A stretch of 64,000 nt of DNA from Mucilaginibacter agri (GCF_009928685.1 NZ_WWEO01000043.1:496001-560000); one strand, 5' to 3'; positions 50,774 to 60,043 are shown, counted from the first letter of the stretch. Notes: a model not told the origin generated them from the letters alone. A program made the numbers and translations.

Positions 50774-51211
50774 ATGATGAAGAAACTTTCTTTAGGCATT
50801 TCTATGCTTATATTATTTGTGCTATCTGCAAGTGCGCAAAATGGCGATGCAATCATCGGCAAATGGCTTAACCCAAGTGGCGAAGGACAGGTGCAGATTT
50901 ACAAAAAAGGCGATAAATACTTTGGTAAACTTGCCTGGATAAAATTTCCCAACGATGCCAATGGCAAGCCAAAAACAGATGTAAAGAATCCAGACGCATC
51001 ATTACGCAGCCGCCCTGAGTTGGGTTTAGAGTTGCTGAAAGATTTTACCTACGATGGGGATAAGGTTTACGAAAACGGAACTATATACGATCCTAAAAGC
51101 GGTAAAACCTACAGTTGTAAAATGGCTATAGATGGCACCAAGCTAAAAATAAGAGGTTATATCGGCATCTCATTGCTAGGCCGTACCGAGGTTTGGACGA
51201 GAGTGGAGTAG
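50774..51211 (+). CDS. DUF2147 family exported protein
   Basis: A 145-residue protein with signal peptide MKKLSLGISMLILFVLSASAQ. The DUF2147 body contains IIGKWLNPSGEGQVQIYKKGDKYFGKLAWI, PDASLRSRPELGLELLKDFTYDGDKVYENGTIYDPKSGKTYSCKMAIDGTKLKIRGYIGISLLGRTEVWTR, close to the family consensus. Small beta-barrel of unknown function, probably periplasmic. The start is the ATG at 50774 or 50777. A clean terminator follows. Confidence 0.9.
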   Translation: MMKKLSLGISMLILFVLSASAQNGDAIIGKWLNPSGEGQVQIYKKGDKYFGKLAWIKFPNDANGKPKTDVKNPDASLRSRPELGLELLKDFTYDGDKVYENGTIYDPKSGKTYSCKMAIDGTKLKIRGYIGISLLGRTEVWTRVE

Positions 51212-51238
51212 AAGACAAACAGAAATAAATGATATTTA

Positions 51239-51266
51239 AAAGATGGCTTCAGGCCATCTTTTTTTG
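51239..51266 (+). terminator. Terminator after the DUF2147 gene
   Basis: The arms AAAGATGGC (51239-51247) and GCCATCTTT (51253-51261) are followed by a T run. Confidence 0.88.
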
Positions 51267-51322
51267 TTTGTAACTAACTGACTTTGTGTCGATAATACAC
51301 ATAGCTTTTTAGAAAGATATGT

Positions 51323-51353
51323 TTGGAAATAATGAACCGGAATGATAAATTTG
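51323..51353 (+). promoter_or_regulatory. Bacteroidetes promoter of the OMP-PAP2 pair
   Basis: TTG (51323-51325), 20 nt, TAAATTTG (51346-51353): an exact consensus match, with a leader of about 45-50 nt to the ATG at 51406. Confidence 0.72.
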
Positions 51354-51405
51354 TTGTGTAACGATTTTGTTGCGACTGGATTTTTACCCCAATTTTAGAC
51401 CATAT

Positions 51406-52353
51406 ATGATTAAACCTTTACTTGTTAAAACGAGCAAGTACTTTATTGCTTTGTCCTTTTTCGTCGCCTTATTTAGTGAGGCATCGGCTCAAACCGAAGC
51501 TGATGCAATTATGATTCCTAAAAATTATTTGTGTACCGGGGTAATGTATGGCCACAGCAGCTGGGACCATTACTGGGAGGGTACCTTTAAACGCGATAAC
51601 GGAAATATCGGCACACTTACTACCCAGATGTATAGCCTGATGGCTAACTATGGTGTATCAAACAAATTAAACGTTTTGGTAAGCCTGCCTTATATTACCA
51701 CCCATGCTTCGGCGGGTACGCTCGAAGGCCAGAAAGGTATTCAAGACCTTATGGCCTCGGTTAAATATATGCCGGTAGAAGCACAGGTTGGTAAAGGCGT
51801 AATATCGCTTTATGCCATTGGTAGTGTTTCGGTTCCCTTAAGCAATTATGTTGCTGATTTTCTGCCCCTTTCAATCGGGGTGCACAGTACCAACATTATG
51901 GGCCGCGCTATGGCCGATTATCAGTTGAGCAATTTCTTCGTTACCGGGTCTGCTCAGTATGTACGCCGCAGCAATATCACCATCGACAGAAACTCTTATT
52001 ATACTACCGAAATGCATTACACCGACGAAGTGAAAATGCCTAACGTAGCGGTTTACAACTTCCGCACAGGTTACCGTAGCGAAAGCTGGATTGCGGAGGC
52101 AGTAGTAGATAACAATACCACACTTGGCGGTTTCGATATCCGTAAAAACGACATGCCTTTTCCGAGCAATAAAATGAACTTCACCAGTGCCGGGGTTAAC
52201 TTTAAGTACACCTTTAGTAAGCCGGCCGGCTTGGAGCTTACAGCCGGTGGCGACTATGTATTACACGGCCGCAACGTGGGTCAAACTACAACAATACATG
52301 GCGGTATCTACTATTTATTTTCAGTTAAGAAAGAGAAGAAGGACAAGAAATAG
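51406..52353 (+). CDS. Outer-membrane beta-barrel (phenol-degradation-meta-like) protein
   Basis: A 315-residue protein with a signal peptide (MIKPLLVKTSKYFIALSFFVALFSEASAQ). The body has alternating beta strands (YSLMANYGVSNKLNVLVSLPYIT, GKGVISLYAIGSVSVPLSNY, NFTSAGVNFKYTFSKPAGLELTAGGDYVLHGRN) and resembles the COG4313-type barrel associated with aromatic degradation; that assignment is by pattern only. The start is the ATG at 51406, since the 13 residues before it are not signal-like. It is 23 nt before the PAP2-like lipoprotein gene, likely one operon. Confidence 0.7.
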   Translation: MIKPLLVKTSKYFIALSFFVALFSEASAQTEADAIMIPKNYLCTGVMYGHSSWDHYWEGTFKRDNGNIGTLTTQMYSLMANYGVSNKLNVLVSLPYITTHASAGTLEGQKGIQDLMASVKYMPVEAQVGKGVISLYAIGSVSVPLSNYVADFLPLSIGVHSTNIMGRAMADYQLSNFFVTGSAQYVRRSNITIDRNSYYTTEMHYTDEVKMPNVAVYNFRTGYRSESWIAEAVVDNNTTLGGFDIRKNDMPFPSNKMNFTSAGVNFKYTFSKPAGLELTAGGDYVLHGRNVGQTTTIHGGIYYLFSVKKEKKDKK

Positions 52354-52376
52354 CTTATAGGATTTAGCATAGCATA

Positions 52377-53930
52377 ATGAAAAAGAATTTTTACTACATA
52401 TTACCCGCACTGGCGATTGTGATGATCGGAATGTCGTCGTGCAAAAAAGATATCGTTGAGCATAACCTGGAGTTTAGCCCGTTAACGCCATCATCTCTTG
52501 ATCTTAAAGCAGAGAATTGGAAGCCGGTTCTATTAACCAGCAATAGCCAGTTTGCTGTCGCTGCACCCGATGCTGTTACTTCGCCAGCCTACGTTGCCGA
52601 TTTAAACGAGATCAAAGCCTTGCAACGCGATATTACAGACGATCAACGCAAACTTATTGCTTACTGGAGTGCTGGTTCTGTTTTACGTTGGAACGAAATT
52701 TTGCGCGAACTGGTGGCAAAGCATAACCTGCCGCCCTATCAAAATAGCGACGGCACGTATCCTGCGCCAAGTGCAGCCAATCCGTTTGCTTACCCGCAAT
52801 TCCCGTTTTCTAATCCGCCGTATGCTGCACGCTCTTATGCTTATGTAAGCGCTGCGCAGTACGATGCGCTTATAGCTGCATGGCATTATAAGGTGTTATA
52901 TAACAGGCCTGCCCCTTACAAAAATGATGCAGGAGTACAGGCGTTGATCCCCAAATCAGATTTGCCTTCATATCCTTCGGAAGATGCCGTGGTTGCCGGA
53001 ACAGTGATTGAAATGATGAAGCTGCTGTTCCCGACGGAGATAGCCTATATTGAACAAAAGGAAGCGGATGAAAAAATGTATCGCCTGATTTCTGGTGCCA
53101 ATACACGTGCAGAATGGGATGCCGGAGAAGCTCTAGGCAGGCAGGTGGCAGGTTTATTTACTGCGCGTGCTCGCACAGACGGCGCTGGTGCAGCCATTGG
53201 TACGCCTGCCTACTGGCAACAACTGGAAACTAATACCGCTGCCACCGGCCAGGTGCCGTGGATTAGTTTGGAATATCCTAAACGCCCGCCAATGCTGCCA
53301 TTGTTTGGTAAGGTAGTGCCTTTTTTATTCCCCGCTACCACCGTAGCTAGTTTGAGACCGGGCCCGCCGCCATCAACCAGTTCTGACGAGTTTAAAAAAG
53401 AAACCGAAGAGGTGTTGTACTACAGCCAGCATGCTACTCGCGAAAACAAAGCTATAGTAGCTTTTTGGGCCGATGGTGCTGGAACCTACTCGCCGCCGGG
53501 TCACTGGAATGCCATTGCCGCCGAAGAGTTTGTAAAGCAAAATTATAGCGAAGTGCGCTGGGCACGTAACCTGGCCTTGATTAACATGGCCGAAATGGAT
53601 GCCGGTATTGTATGCTGGGACACCAAGTATTTTTACTTTAATCCACGCCCTACACAAACCGATGCTAATATTAAAACGCTTACAGGTATCCCTAACTTCC
53701 CGTCATATTCTTCGGGCCACTCTAACTTTAGTGCCGCTGCCGCAACTGTGTTAACTTATTTGCTGCCTGATAGGGGCACTAAGTTTACAGATATGGCCCA
53801 CGAAGCAGCCATGTCGAGATTGTACGGAGCTATTCACTATCGCACCGATTGCGATGCCGGTTTAGTTACCGGTAAACAGGTAGGAGATTACGCCGTTGCG
53901 CGCGCAAAAGCTGATGGAGCCGACCAATAA
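52377..53930 (+). CDS. Vanadium-haloperoxidase/PAP2-like lipoprotein
   Basis: A 517-residue lipoprotein (MKKNFYYILPALAIVMIGMSSC, lipobox Cys22). The C-terminal part has the three PAP2/haloperoxidase motifs: KYFYFNPRP (motif 1, KxxxxxxRP), PSYSSGHSNF (PSGH-like) and SRLYGAIHYRTDCDAG (SRxxxxxHxxxD). The long N-terminal helical part and an ESTHER-like size match vanadium-dependent haloperoxidase relatives. It could be a phosphatase or a haloperoxidase; the sequence does not decide. Probably at the outer membrane together with the barrel encoded upstream, forming a two-gene unit. A terminator follows. Confidence 0.8.
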   Translation: MKKNFYYILPALAIVMIGMSSCKKDIVEHNLEFSPLTPSSLDLKAENWKPVLLTSNSQFAVAAPDAVTSPAYVADLNEIKALQRDITDDQRKLIAYWSAGSVLRWNEILRELVAKHNLPPYQNSDGTYPAPSAANPFAYPQFPFSNPPYAARSYAYVSAAQYDALIAAWHYKVLYNRPAPYKNDAGVQALIPKSDLPSYPSEDAVVAGTVIEMMKLLFPTEIAYIEQKEADEKMYRLISGANTRAEWDAGEALGRQVAGLFTARARTDGAGAAIGTPAYWQQLETNTAATGQVPWISLEYPKRPPMLPLFGKVVPFLFPATTVASLRPGPPPSTSSDEFKKETEEVLYYSQHATRENKAIVAFWADGAGTYSPPGHWNAIAAEEFVKQNYSEVRWARNLALINMAEMDAGIVCWDTKYFYFNPRPTQTDANIKTLTGIPNFPSYSSGHSNFSAAAATVLTYLLPDRGTKFTDMAHEAAMSRLYGAIHYRTDCDAGLVTGKQVGDYAVARAKADGADQ

Positions 53931-53960
53931 TTAACCAACTATAAATCCAAATCTCTCAGA

Positions 53961-53992
53961 AAGCTGCGAACATTAGTTTGCGGCTTTTTTTG
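53961..53992 (+). terminator. Terminator after the haloperoxidase-like gene
   Basis: AAGCTGCGAAC (53961-53971) pairs with GTTTGCGGCTT (53976-53986), with G-T pairs, and a T run follows. Confidence 0.8.
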
Positions 53993-54048
53993 TACTCTAA
54001 ATATTGGTTGTAGATTAGAGCTGCATTTAAATTGGTTTGAATATAGAT

Positions 54049-55080
54049 ATGGTTAAGAAAACGGTTGTTCGATATATTGCTGTAATGGTGTGGCTGGTTA
54101 TGGTCGGCAAGGTTAGCCATGCTCAAATTGTCAGAAAGTTGGAACAGGGGCCCGATTGCAGCATCAGGGGTATGTCAATAGTTGATAACAATGTTGCTTG
54201 GATAAGCGGAAGTAAAGGATATGTGGGCCTTACCTTAAATGGAGGAAAAACCTGGAAGTGGCAACAGGTTAAAGGTTTTGAGAAAAGTGATTTTAGGGAC
54301 ATCGAAGCATTTTCTGATAAACGGGCTGTAATTATGAGTGCGGGTACGCCGGCTTTAATTATGCAGACAACAGATGGCGGTGAAAACTGGGAAGTAAATT
54401 ATCGTAATGATGATAAAGCTTACTTTTTAGATGGGATGGATTTTTTTGATGCTAAACATGGCGTAGCATTCGGCGACCCTATTGATGGAAAGTTTGTTAT
54501 GCTCGAAACCAATGATGGCAAAGTCTGGCAGCAATCTCAATCTGCTCCGGTAGCATTACCCAATGAGGCCGCATTTGCCGCCAGTGGCACCTGTATTAAT
54601 ATTGTAAAAGAAGATAAAAGCATCAAGATAGTAACCGGCGGCCCTGTAGCCAGGATGTTTAAAGGAAAAGCCGGCAACTGGACGATCGCAGATTTGCCGT
54701 TAACACATGGTGCCGATAGCAAAGGTGCTTTTGCAACCGCAGATGGGGGAGGCTATACCGTTGTAGTAGGGGGTAATTACAAGCAACTGAATAATCGTGA
54801 TTCTACTGCGTGTTACTTTGATAAGGCAGATAACAATTATCGGTTGAGCAATACAATGCCGATGGGATATCAGTCGGGAGTGTGCTGGCTGGGCGGGTCA
54901 AACTTCTTATCAACAGGCACCTCGGGTACTAACATAACAGCCAACGGTGGAAAGAATTGGAAGCAAATAAACACAGAAAGCTTTAATGTTTGCAAAAAGG
55001 CAGCTAGGGGTACCTTGGTTTTGCTGGCCGGAGATAAAGGACAATTAGCTGTTCTGGATGCGTATGTGTCTCATAATTAA
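54049..55080 (+). CDS. BNR/Ycf48-like beta-propeller exported protein
   Basis: A 343-residue protein with signal peptide MVKKTVVRYIAVMVWLVMVGKVSHAQ. Repeated blade motifs with Asp-box-like GGKTW, GGENW, DGKVW and GGKNW (about every 45-60 residues) indicate a beta-propeller like the photosystem-II assembly factor Ycf48 or a sialidase-like fold. No enzymatic residues are recognised. The start is the ATG at 54049, not the in-frame TTG at 54037. Stand-alone, before tRNA-Lys. Confidence 0.8.
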   Translation: MVKKTVVRYIAVMVWLVMVGKVSHAQIVRKLEQGPDCSIRGMSIVDNNVAWISGSKGYVGLTLNGGKTWKWQQVKGFEKSDFRDIEAFSDKRAVIMSAGTPALIMQTTDGGENWEVNYRNDDKAYFLDGMDFFDAKHGVAFGDPIDGKFVMLETNDGKVWQQSQSAPVALPNEAAFAASGTCINIVKEDKSIKIVTGGPVARMFKGKAGNWTIADLPLTHGADSKGAFATADGGGYTVVVGGNYKQLNNRDSTACYFDKADNNYRLSNTMPMGYQSGVCWLGGSNFLSTGTSGTNITANGGKNWKQINTESFNVCKKAARGTLVLLAGDKGQLAVLDAYVSHN

Positions 55081-55117
55081 GCATTAATAAAAAGTTAAAA
55101 ATAATTTAAGATTAGGC

Positions 55118-55148
55118 TTGCACTTAAAGCTCAATAATCCTATATTTG
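55118..55148 (+). promoter_or_regulatory. Bacteroidetes promoter of tRNA-Lys
   Basis: TTG (55118-55120), 20 nt, TATATTTG (55141-55148): an exact match, 27 nt before the tRNA start. Confidence 0.75.
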
Positions 55149-55175
55149 CACCACTTTAATCGGAAACGGTTAGAT

Positions 55176-55248
55176 GATTCCGTAGCTCAGCTGGTAGAGC
55201 ATTACACTTTTAATGTAGTGGTCCTGGGTTCGAATCCCAGCGGGATCA
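55176..55248 (+). tRNA. tRNA-Lys (anticodon TTT)
   Basis: A complete 73-nt cloverleaf. Acceptor GATTCCG pairs with CGGGATC (one T-G), the D arm is GCTC...GAGC, the anticodon stem TTACA/TGTAG (one T-G) holds loop CTTTTAA with anticodon TTT, and the T arm CTGGG/CCCAG has loop TTCGAAT. The discriminator is A; CCA is not encoded (CAT follows), as usual in the phylum. A short transcript terminator follows. Confidence 0.97.
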
Positions 55249-55271
55249 CATTCACGCCCTCCGGCAAAACG

Positions 55272-55307
55272 AAAGCCCTTTAAACTACTTGTTTAGAGGG
55301 CTTTTTC
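55272..55307 (+). terminator. Terminator of tRNA-Lys
   Basis: AAAGCCCTTTAAAC pairs with GTTTAGAGGGCTTT around TACTT, with one mismatch, and TTT follows. Confidence 0.85.
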
Positions 55308-55493
55308 ATTAACTATCTTTTCAATAACCCTCACTAAAGCCAGGTTTCTGAACACCTCTGAGTAGTTTTTACCTTAGGGGTTTGAAACATGCCAACGATT
55401 TATGAATGAATGTTTTATGGGGTTTGGTATTCTCGAAGCCGGCATTCAATAATTCAGAGCTTAACCAACAATTGGATTTAAATTTTATACCGT

Positions 55494-56125
55494 ATGAAAC
55501 TTTGCAAACGTTCCGGGTTTATTTCACTATTAAATCCAATTTATGCGGCTATCACCGTGAATAAGGAAAAAGCGTTTGTTGCACTTAAACAGGACATTAG
55601 TTTAGAAGTTTGGGATTTCGGAAAGGGAGGGGCAAATTGCACCCGGGAGGAAGCCCGGATGATCAATGCTTATCTGGATGAGGTGCGGTTGTCACTGGAC
55701 AACTGTTACGAGGGGCTGTTGTTAAAGGGAAAACTAGTCAATACACGCGCTGTGAAAAATGCCTTCCTGGGTCAGGACGACGAAGCCTTCACACTCAATA
55801 AGCTGATGACCTATCATAGTGGAACGGCGGGCAAAAGATTGGCCTTACGATCCTTAAACATTACTTCGTTACCCAGTGCTACCTGACCGCTTTTGTTGCG
55901 GCTAATTACCACGCGGACGACCTCTTGCTAAAAGATTTCGATCACGGTTTTATCTAGGGCTTTGATGCTTTTCTTCGTAGCCACCGGCCACAGAGCTACC
56001 ACTAGCCTTTGAATGACAAAGGGGGCAAAGTGCATTAAAAGGCTTAGGAAGATGGTGCATTTGGGGCGGAATATGGAATGGGTCAGTAATGACCCTTTGC
56101 CAATTCACGATCAAAATGAAAAAAG
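55494..56125 (+). pseudogene. Decayed tyrosine recombinase (Bacteroidetes Arm-type integrase), N-terminal part only
   Basis: The first 115 residues or so (MKLCKRSGFISLLNPIYAA ... NAYLDEVRLSLDNCYEGLLL, VNTRAVKNAFLGQDDEAFT) follow the Arm-DNA-binding N-terminus of Bacteroidetes integrases. After about 55835 the frame shifts: LKHYFVTQCYLTAFVAAN and DDLLLKDFDHGFI are read in another frame with a stop at 55955, then FDAFLRSHRP after it, and a third frame from 56013 carries GAKCIKRLRKMVHLG and NMEWVSNDPL, the end of the SAM-like core-binding domain. The catalytic domain with the R, H and Y residues is absent. Hence dead, with at least two frame changes and two stops. It sits 245 nt after tRNA-Lys, a typical integration target. 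Confidence 0.82.
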
Positions 56126-56450
56126 TGGCGGACCGCTCCTATGAAAGCGCCGGCTAAGATCGAACGATAATAACTTCTCATGCTTGACGACTTTGGTATA
56201 CAGCCTTTAGACGCACAAAATAGGGCGACATTAATGGAGATCTGAGGACAGGCACGGTAAGACCTCGCTGATCTTCACTTCGCAGTTGCCTGTGAGCAAA
56301 TGGTTTGAAGTGATCGGTGAAGAAACGGTTGCAGATGTGATTCTTGATCGGATTGTTCATGATGCACACCGTATCGAGCTAAAGGAAGAATCTATGAGAA
56401 GAAAAAGTAACATAGATCCGGAAACAGCCATCAATGAAATTACCTTTTAA
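56126..56450 (+). pseudogene. istB: Decayed IS21-type istB ATPase, C-terminal half
   Basis: From about 56141 the frame reads MKAPAKIER, two stops, then LLMLDDFGIQPLDAQNRATLMEI; it shifts at about 56240 into EDRHGKTSLIFTSQLPVSKWFEVIGEE, followed by TVADVILDRIVHDAHRIELKEESMRRK, and a stop at 56448-56450. DDFG is the Walker B region and the TSQLPVSKWFEVIGE block is diagnostic for IstB, the AAA+ helper of IS21 transposases. Walker A and istA are missing, so this is a 5'-truncated, frameshifted relic. It joins the integrase relic directly, suggesting that an IS21 element once inserted into the integrase gene and both decayed. Confidence 0.85.
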
Positions 56451-56574
56451 ATAATTATTTTGTATGTGCTTTTATAGCATTTGCTGTAACCCAAAAGGTC
56501 TCTGGGGCAATTTAGCCCAAAACAGGGTGGTCACTATCACCATAAATATACAGTTAATCCTTTTCACAAGTTGT

Positions 56575-57657
56575 TTACCTGGATTGGAAACTATCAATTA
56601 CAGCCTTCCATTTTTTGCCTATATTTTCGGTAGAGTACTCCAGCGCATTTCTTCTTGCGTTTGCCCCGATTTCAGCTCGCAGTTTTTCATTTTGGATTAA
56701 CAGGCTTAGCTTTTCTACTATACCGTTCTGATTTTTATTTTGTATTATAAACCCATCTTTTTCCTCTTTTATTAATGCCCCTGTGCCTTCACAGTAATAC
56801 GCAATAATTGGAACGCCACAGCTTTTAGCTTCGAGAATTACCATTGGCATTGCCTCATTATGCGATACCATCAGATAGATTGAACTTTTTAAATATTCGT
56901 TTTCAATATTTTTTATAGGTGAATTTATAGTGATATAATCATCCACTTCGTTTTCTTTAAATAACCCGGTTAAATAGGTTTCAAGCTCTCCCTCTCCAAA
57001 AATGTCGATATGCCAATCTGGATATTTAATTTTTAAATGTTTAGCTATAGGAACTAATCTTTCGTAGCCCTTTTCCTGGCTCAAACGACCAACTAAAAGG
57101 ATCCTTTTGCTATCAAGTGCCGATATACGATCACTTAAAAATGGCAAGGCGTTAGGAATAACAACAGTATTTTTATTTAAACCTTTGACTTTCTCTCTAG
57201 CGGCATCGGTTAACACTACAAGGGCATCCAAATATTTATATGACAGTTTCATTAAAAATCTGGTACTACGCGGAAGATTAGAAAAGTCCCAATGCTCACA
57301 CCCTATTATCCTGATCTTTTGCTTAGATTTTACAAATGGCAAAATAGTATTGAAGTTATGCCCAGTACTTATAATAAGTTGTGGCGACAATAAAGAAACC
57401 TGTTTTTGTAAATTTTTATATGCGGATAAATACCATCTCGGTTTTTTAGTAATTTTAATAGGAATACTGGGCAAATTAAGATGCTTGATATAAATCTCAT
57501 CTCCGAAACTGTAAAATGGCGTATCCTCATTTGAGGAGCTGAAACTAATAATGAAAACCTCGTAATTTAGTGTTGCTAAAATACTACTTAAAACACAAGT
57601 TGTACGCTCAGTTCCCCCCCTTTTGGTAATATCCCCCAGAAGTATTAATATTTTCAT
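56575..57657 (-). CDS. Glycosyltransferase family 4
   Basis: A 360-residue GT-B fold enzyme: MKILILLGDITKRGGTERTTCVLSS (acceptor domain with GG loop), VVIPNALPF, ILLVGRLSQEKGYERLVPIA, DIFGEGELETYLTGL, SSIYLMVSHNEAMPMVILEAKSCGVPIIAY (E-x7-E motif). Adds a sugar to a lipid-linked or growing repeat unit at the inner membrane face. It overlaps Wzy by 4 nt and ends the visible polysaccharide operon. Sugar specificity unknown. Codon use is visibly AT-richer than in the core genes. Confidence 0.92.
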   Translation of the reverse strand: MKILILLGDITKRGGTERTTCVLSSILATLNYEVFIISFSSSNEDTPFYSFGDEIYIKHLNLPSIPIKITKKPRWYLSAYKNLQKQVSLLSPQLIISTGHNFNTILPFVKSKQKIRIIGCEHWDFSNLPRSTRFLMKLSYKYLDALVVLTDAAREKVKGLNKNTVVIPNALPFLSDRISALDSKRILLVGRLSQEKGYERLVPIAKHLKIKYPDWHIDIFGEGELETYLTGLFKENEVDDYITINSPIKNIENEYLKSSIYLMVSHNEAMPMVILEAKSCGVPIIAYYCEGTGALIKEEKDGFIIQNKNQNGIVEKLSLLIQNEKLRAEIGANARRNALEYSTENIGKKWKAVIDSFQSR

Positions 57658-59012
57658 TTATTTTTATATATACTAAATTTTAGTTTGTATTGCCTTGATA
57701 AATAAACGATTATCAAGCTCCATATCAGATACCGGAGGAAAAAGAAGAATTCGGCTCTTACCAGGAATACAGCATAAGACATCATTACGCCATAGCATAC
57801 TAATGCATAAATATTTTTTGTTGCTTTAGCCAACATCATACTTATAAAAAAACCTAATCCCGACATTAACATTATAACACCTACCGAGCCAAATGACATA
57901 TAGATATCGGCTATAATATTTGTTCCCAAACCCAGTTCACCAACTTCGCCCAATGTAAGTTTAGTTATTACGATAGATGAAGACATATCAAAAGGATTTA
58001 ATCCGCATAAGGAAATAACAAAGTTTTGCAGAAAGGGAACCGGTGCCAAAAAAGAAGAGGACATAGAAAGCCCATAGGTTAACCCACTCTTGTTAACATA
58101 TTCAATAGCTGTGTAACTATTTCTATTATTAATTATAAGATCCATTGCAATGTCCACAACAGAAAATGTTCCTTCTTGCTGATATCCTCTGAGCAAAACT
58201 AAAAGAAACATAAATGCCATACCTACAATAATTAACAAAATGAATTTGGGAAATGATACAGGCCGATAAAACAATGTGTATAAACCAGCTACAAGTAAGA
58301 TAATTTGCATTGGAACTGTTCTGCTTCCTGTACTTATTATTATAAATACTATTGAACCGGCAGCTATGAGCGTAGTTTTGCCTATGTTTTTTAATTTTAA
58401 CTCGTATGGATTTTTGTGTTGCAGGTTATTAAATTCAAGTATAATGGCCGATAGTATAAATGCAGGTACAAAAATAAATATGTAGTTTGCCATGCCAGAG
58501 CCCAGAGCCCCATCGCCCGAATAAGCGCCTTTTAAAGCAGTATATCCTCCTGATAAAACGTATAATATAAATATAAAGCTGGCAAAATAGCTCAAATGCT
58601 GATTAGGAACATAACTTTTAGAAACGTACCCGGATTGACTATTAGCAGGCTTGCTGTACAAAAAACTACCGGTGATATAAGAAGTGATTCCTAATAATGA
58701 AAGTGCAGATGCTTGAGGGATAACATTGGCGTCAAAATCGAATTGAAACGCGAAAAAACGAGTAGGGTCGTTTTCATACATGAAAACAGGATAAAAAAGG
58801 GTTACAAAGAAATAACCCACAAAAAAAACTGAATCGAAATCAAGATAATTTTTCTTTCTTTTAAGTATAAAAAATGCAATTATATTTATAAAGTACAGAA
58901 TTGAGCAAAATACGCTATAACCGTAATTATAGGTAGTTGGGGCGAAGTAATACACCAATATTGCTTCGAGAAGTAACACAAAACTTACTAACTGCGATGG
59001 TTTTAGTTCCAT
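57654..59012 (-). CDS. O-antigen/exopolysaccharide polymerase (Wzy-like)
   Basis: A 452-residue polytopic membrane protein with about eleven helices and a large loop (ILLRGYQQEGTFSVVDIAMDLIINNRNSYTAIEYVNKSGLTYGLSMSSSFLAPVPF), as in oligosaccharide repeat-unit polymerases. Sequence identity in this class is always low; the topology and the place among glycosyltransferase genes support the call. It would join flipped repeat units on the periplasmic side. It shares a base with the upstream GT2 stop and overlaps the GT4 start. Confidence 0.8.
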   Translation of the reverse strand: MELKPSQLVSFVLLLEAILVYYFAPTTYNYGYSVFCSILYFINIIAFFILKRKKNYLDFDSVFFVGYFFVTLFYPVFMYENDPTRFFAFQFDFDANVIPQASALSLLGITSYITGSFLYSKPANSQSGYVSKSYVPNQHLSYFASFIFILYVLSGGYTALKGAYSGDGALGSGMANYIFIFVPAFILSAIILEFNNLQHKNPYELKLKNIGKTTLIAAGSIVFIIISTGSRTVPMQIILLVAGLYTLFYRPVSFPKFILLIIVGMAFMFLLVLLRGYQQEGTFSVVDIAMDLIINNRNSYTAIEYVNKSGLTYGLSMSSSFLAPVPFLQNFVISLCGLNPFDMSSSIVITKLTLGEVGELGLGTNIIADIYMSFGSVGVIMLMSGLGFFISMMLAKATKNIYALVCYGVMMSYAVFLVRAEFFFFLRYLIWSLIIVYLSRQYKLKFSIYKNK

Positions 59013-60043
59013 TATTTAGTTCTTTCTGAACGGAACAGAAGATAAATCTTATTAAAGCGATAGCGTACACTCATCATTAATTTTAATCCCCAATCGCTTT
59101 TCAAGCCAATTAAAAAGCCACCAACTTTAGGCACGTCTCTGTCAAAAGAGGTATCAAACACATTGCTGTTCATAAATCTATGAATCTTTTTCAATAAATT
59201 TAAACGATCAGATTTATCTCTATTTTCTGTGGGGCGGTACATGGATATTAAAGCATATTTACTAAAGGACACATAACGACCATTGATGGCTTTAAGAAAT
59301 TTTTCATTAAAATACTTCTCGTTTATTCTATTAAATAGCTTATGTTCTATCTCTAATAATATTTCTAATTTTTTGCTTGAGTGGTGGGTATTAGATAAGG
59401 AAGTATCTTGCGCTCTATTATAATGGTAATAGCAGCAATCTAATAAAGTTATAGAATTTATGTTTAAACAATATTGTAATGTGAAAATTTTATCCTCTCC
59501 ATAACTTATTTGCGGATCGAAGCGAATTTTATTTTCTTCAATAATTTTCTTTTCAAATAATTTGTTGCAGGCTCCTCCCAGGCATTCTCTAAATTCAACC
59601 TCATACAATGCCTCTGTAATAGATTCATCCCGGTATCTTTTATGGGGTAAATGCAAATAACTTACCCGGTCATGAAAATCATTAGTAAAACCCTGGTACA
59701 TCAATTGCGTCGGATTATTTTTTAACTCATCAAAATATGCCTGAAAAAAATCAGGTTCAACCCAATCGTCACTATCAATAAAAGCAACATATTGCCCGCA
59801 AGCATTGTTTAAGCCATTATTACGAGCATTTGAAACACCTTGATTTTTTTGATGAATTACATTAACTCTGTGATCTTTTGCCGCAAAGCTGTTGCAAATT
59901 TGTCCACTTGCATCAACAGAGCCGTCATTTACAAGAATTAATTCAAAATCTGTAAAGCTTTGTGTTAACACACTTTCGATACATTTTTCAAGAAATGCCT
60001 GCGCGTTATAAACAGGGATTATTACAGATAACTTAGTCTCCAT
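59012..60043 (-). CDS. Glycosyltransferase family 2
   Basis: A 343-residue GT-A enzyme: LSVIIPVYNAQAFLEKCIESVL, FELILVNDGSVDASGQICNSFA, GVSNARNNGLNNACGQYVAFIDSDDWVEPDFF with the DxD-type DSDD, and YGEDKIFTLQYCL with the acidic base candidate. Likely transfers a hexose within the repeat unit; donor unknown. The start overlaps the end of the WbsX gene by 11 nt, showing one operon. C-terminal 110 residues are helical and basic. Confidence 0.92.
   Translation of the reverse strand: METKLSVIIPVYNAQAFLEKCIESVLTQSFTDFELILVNDGSVDASGQICNSFAAKDHRVNVIHQKNQGVSNARNNGLNNACGQYVAFIDSDDWVEPDFFQAYFDELKNNPTQLMYQGFTNDFHDRVSYLHLPHKRYRDESITEALYEVEFRECLGGACNKLFEKKIIEENKIRFDPQISYGEDKIFTLQYCLNINSITLLDCCYYHYNRAQDTSLSNTHHSSKKLEILLEIEHKLFNRINEKYFNEKFLKAINGRYVSFSKYALISMYRPTENRDKSDRLNLLKKIHRFMNSNVFDTSFDRDVPKVGGFLIGLKSDWGLKLMMSVRYRFNKIYLLFRSERTK

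Noticed and set aside
55249..55493. att-like duplication of the tRNA-Lys 3' end
   Set aside because: I looked for a copy of the T arm and acceptor sequence downstream and saw none in the window.
56451..56574. Further mobile-element fragment between istB relic and the GT4 gene
   Set aside because: No reading frame matched IstA, integrase or other transposase motifs in these 124 bases.
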